Shown here: in pieces, positions 63,998-64,000 of the stretch
Position numbering within the stretch: the first letter of the stretch is position 1
How the letters are laid out: every line of letters begins with the position of its first letter
Assembly: GCF_002259755.1 (NCBI RefSeq)
Contig: NZ_MWWY01000013.1
Coordinates: forward strand, 1-64,000
Origin: Bifidobacterium hapali
Lineage (GTDB): Bacteria; Actinomycetota; Actinomycetes; Actinomycetales; Bifidobacteriaceae
Length of the DNA stretch: 64,000 bases
Reading direction: 5' to 3'
Translations under genes and position numbers: made by a program
The notes under the pieces: generated by a model
Databases searched by the model: none
Told to the model about the DNA's origin: nothing
The model's input: the letters and a program-made list of their open reading frames with translations, nothing else

Positions 63998-64000
63998 GCC

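Overview
The window looks like a Bifidobacterium chromosome (species not determined). GC is high, and the sugar genes are of bifidobacterial type: an intracellular GH2 beta-galactosidase, NagA/NagB, LacI and ROK regulators, and an intracellular GH20 hexosaminidase with a sugar ABC transporter. This background is interrupted by an integrative/conjugative-type element loaded with antimicrobial-peptide modules.

Layout. 1-3.4 kb is an AT-richer accessory patch: a truncated IS256-type transposase, a small membrane protein, a MITE-like repeat, and an XRE/ImmA-type regulator-protease with an unknown partner. 3.6-7.9 kb is a sortase-anchored adhesin. 8.1-16.5 kb is a galactoside/amino-sugar locus: GPH symporter, GH2 beta-galactosidase, nagB, nagA and a LacI regulator, with three matching operator palindromes. 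17-39 kb is conjugation and mobilisation: Maff2, TrbL-like, PrgI, VirB4 and a lytic transglycosylase/CHAP protein in one direction; VirD4, SSB-like, ArdA-like, DUF3801/PcfB, relaxase, MobC, an oriT-like region, ParB-like and DUF4192 mostly in the other. A peptide/ABC-transporter operon (23.7-27.1 kb) sits between these two blocks.

39.6-45.4 kb is a lasso-peptide cluster: histidine kinase, NarL-type response regulator, ABC ATPase, precursor, a cyclase split over two frames, RRE protein and leader peptidase. 45.6-48.7 kb is a lactococcin-972-type bacteriocin with its membrane protein and ATPase. 48.8-58.2 kb is a second amino-sugar locus: an orphan binding protein, ROK regulator, ROK kinase, ABC transporter and GH20. 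58.3-63.2 kb holds a tyrosine integrase and a third secreted peptide with two FtsX-like permeases and an ATPase. An AbiEii-like nucleotidyltransferase lies at the right edge.

The main observation is that the peptide modules appear to form one regulon. A motif of the form TGTCATC-n4-GATGACA or TGTCATC-n4-GATGTCA lies 80-250 bp upstream of the kinase/regulator operon, the ABC ATPase, the lasso precursor, the lactococcin-972-like gene, the DUF2712-like gene at 27 kb and the secreted peptide at 60 kb. The architecture and spacing fit a NarL-type response regulator, and the only one in the window is encoded beside the lasso genes. I infer a conjugative island in which one two-component system controls four different peptide systems. 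In the sugar regions, hexosaminidase and beta-galactosidase would release GlcNAc and galactose in the cytoplasm, and the ROK kinase, NagA and NagB would carry GlcNAc into glycolysis.
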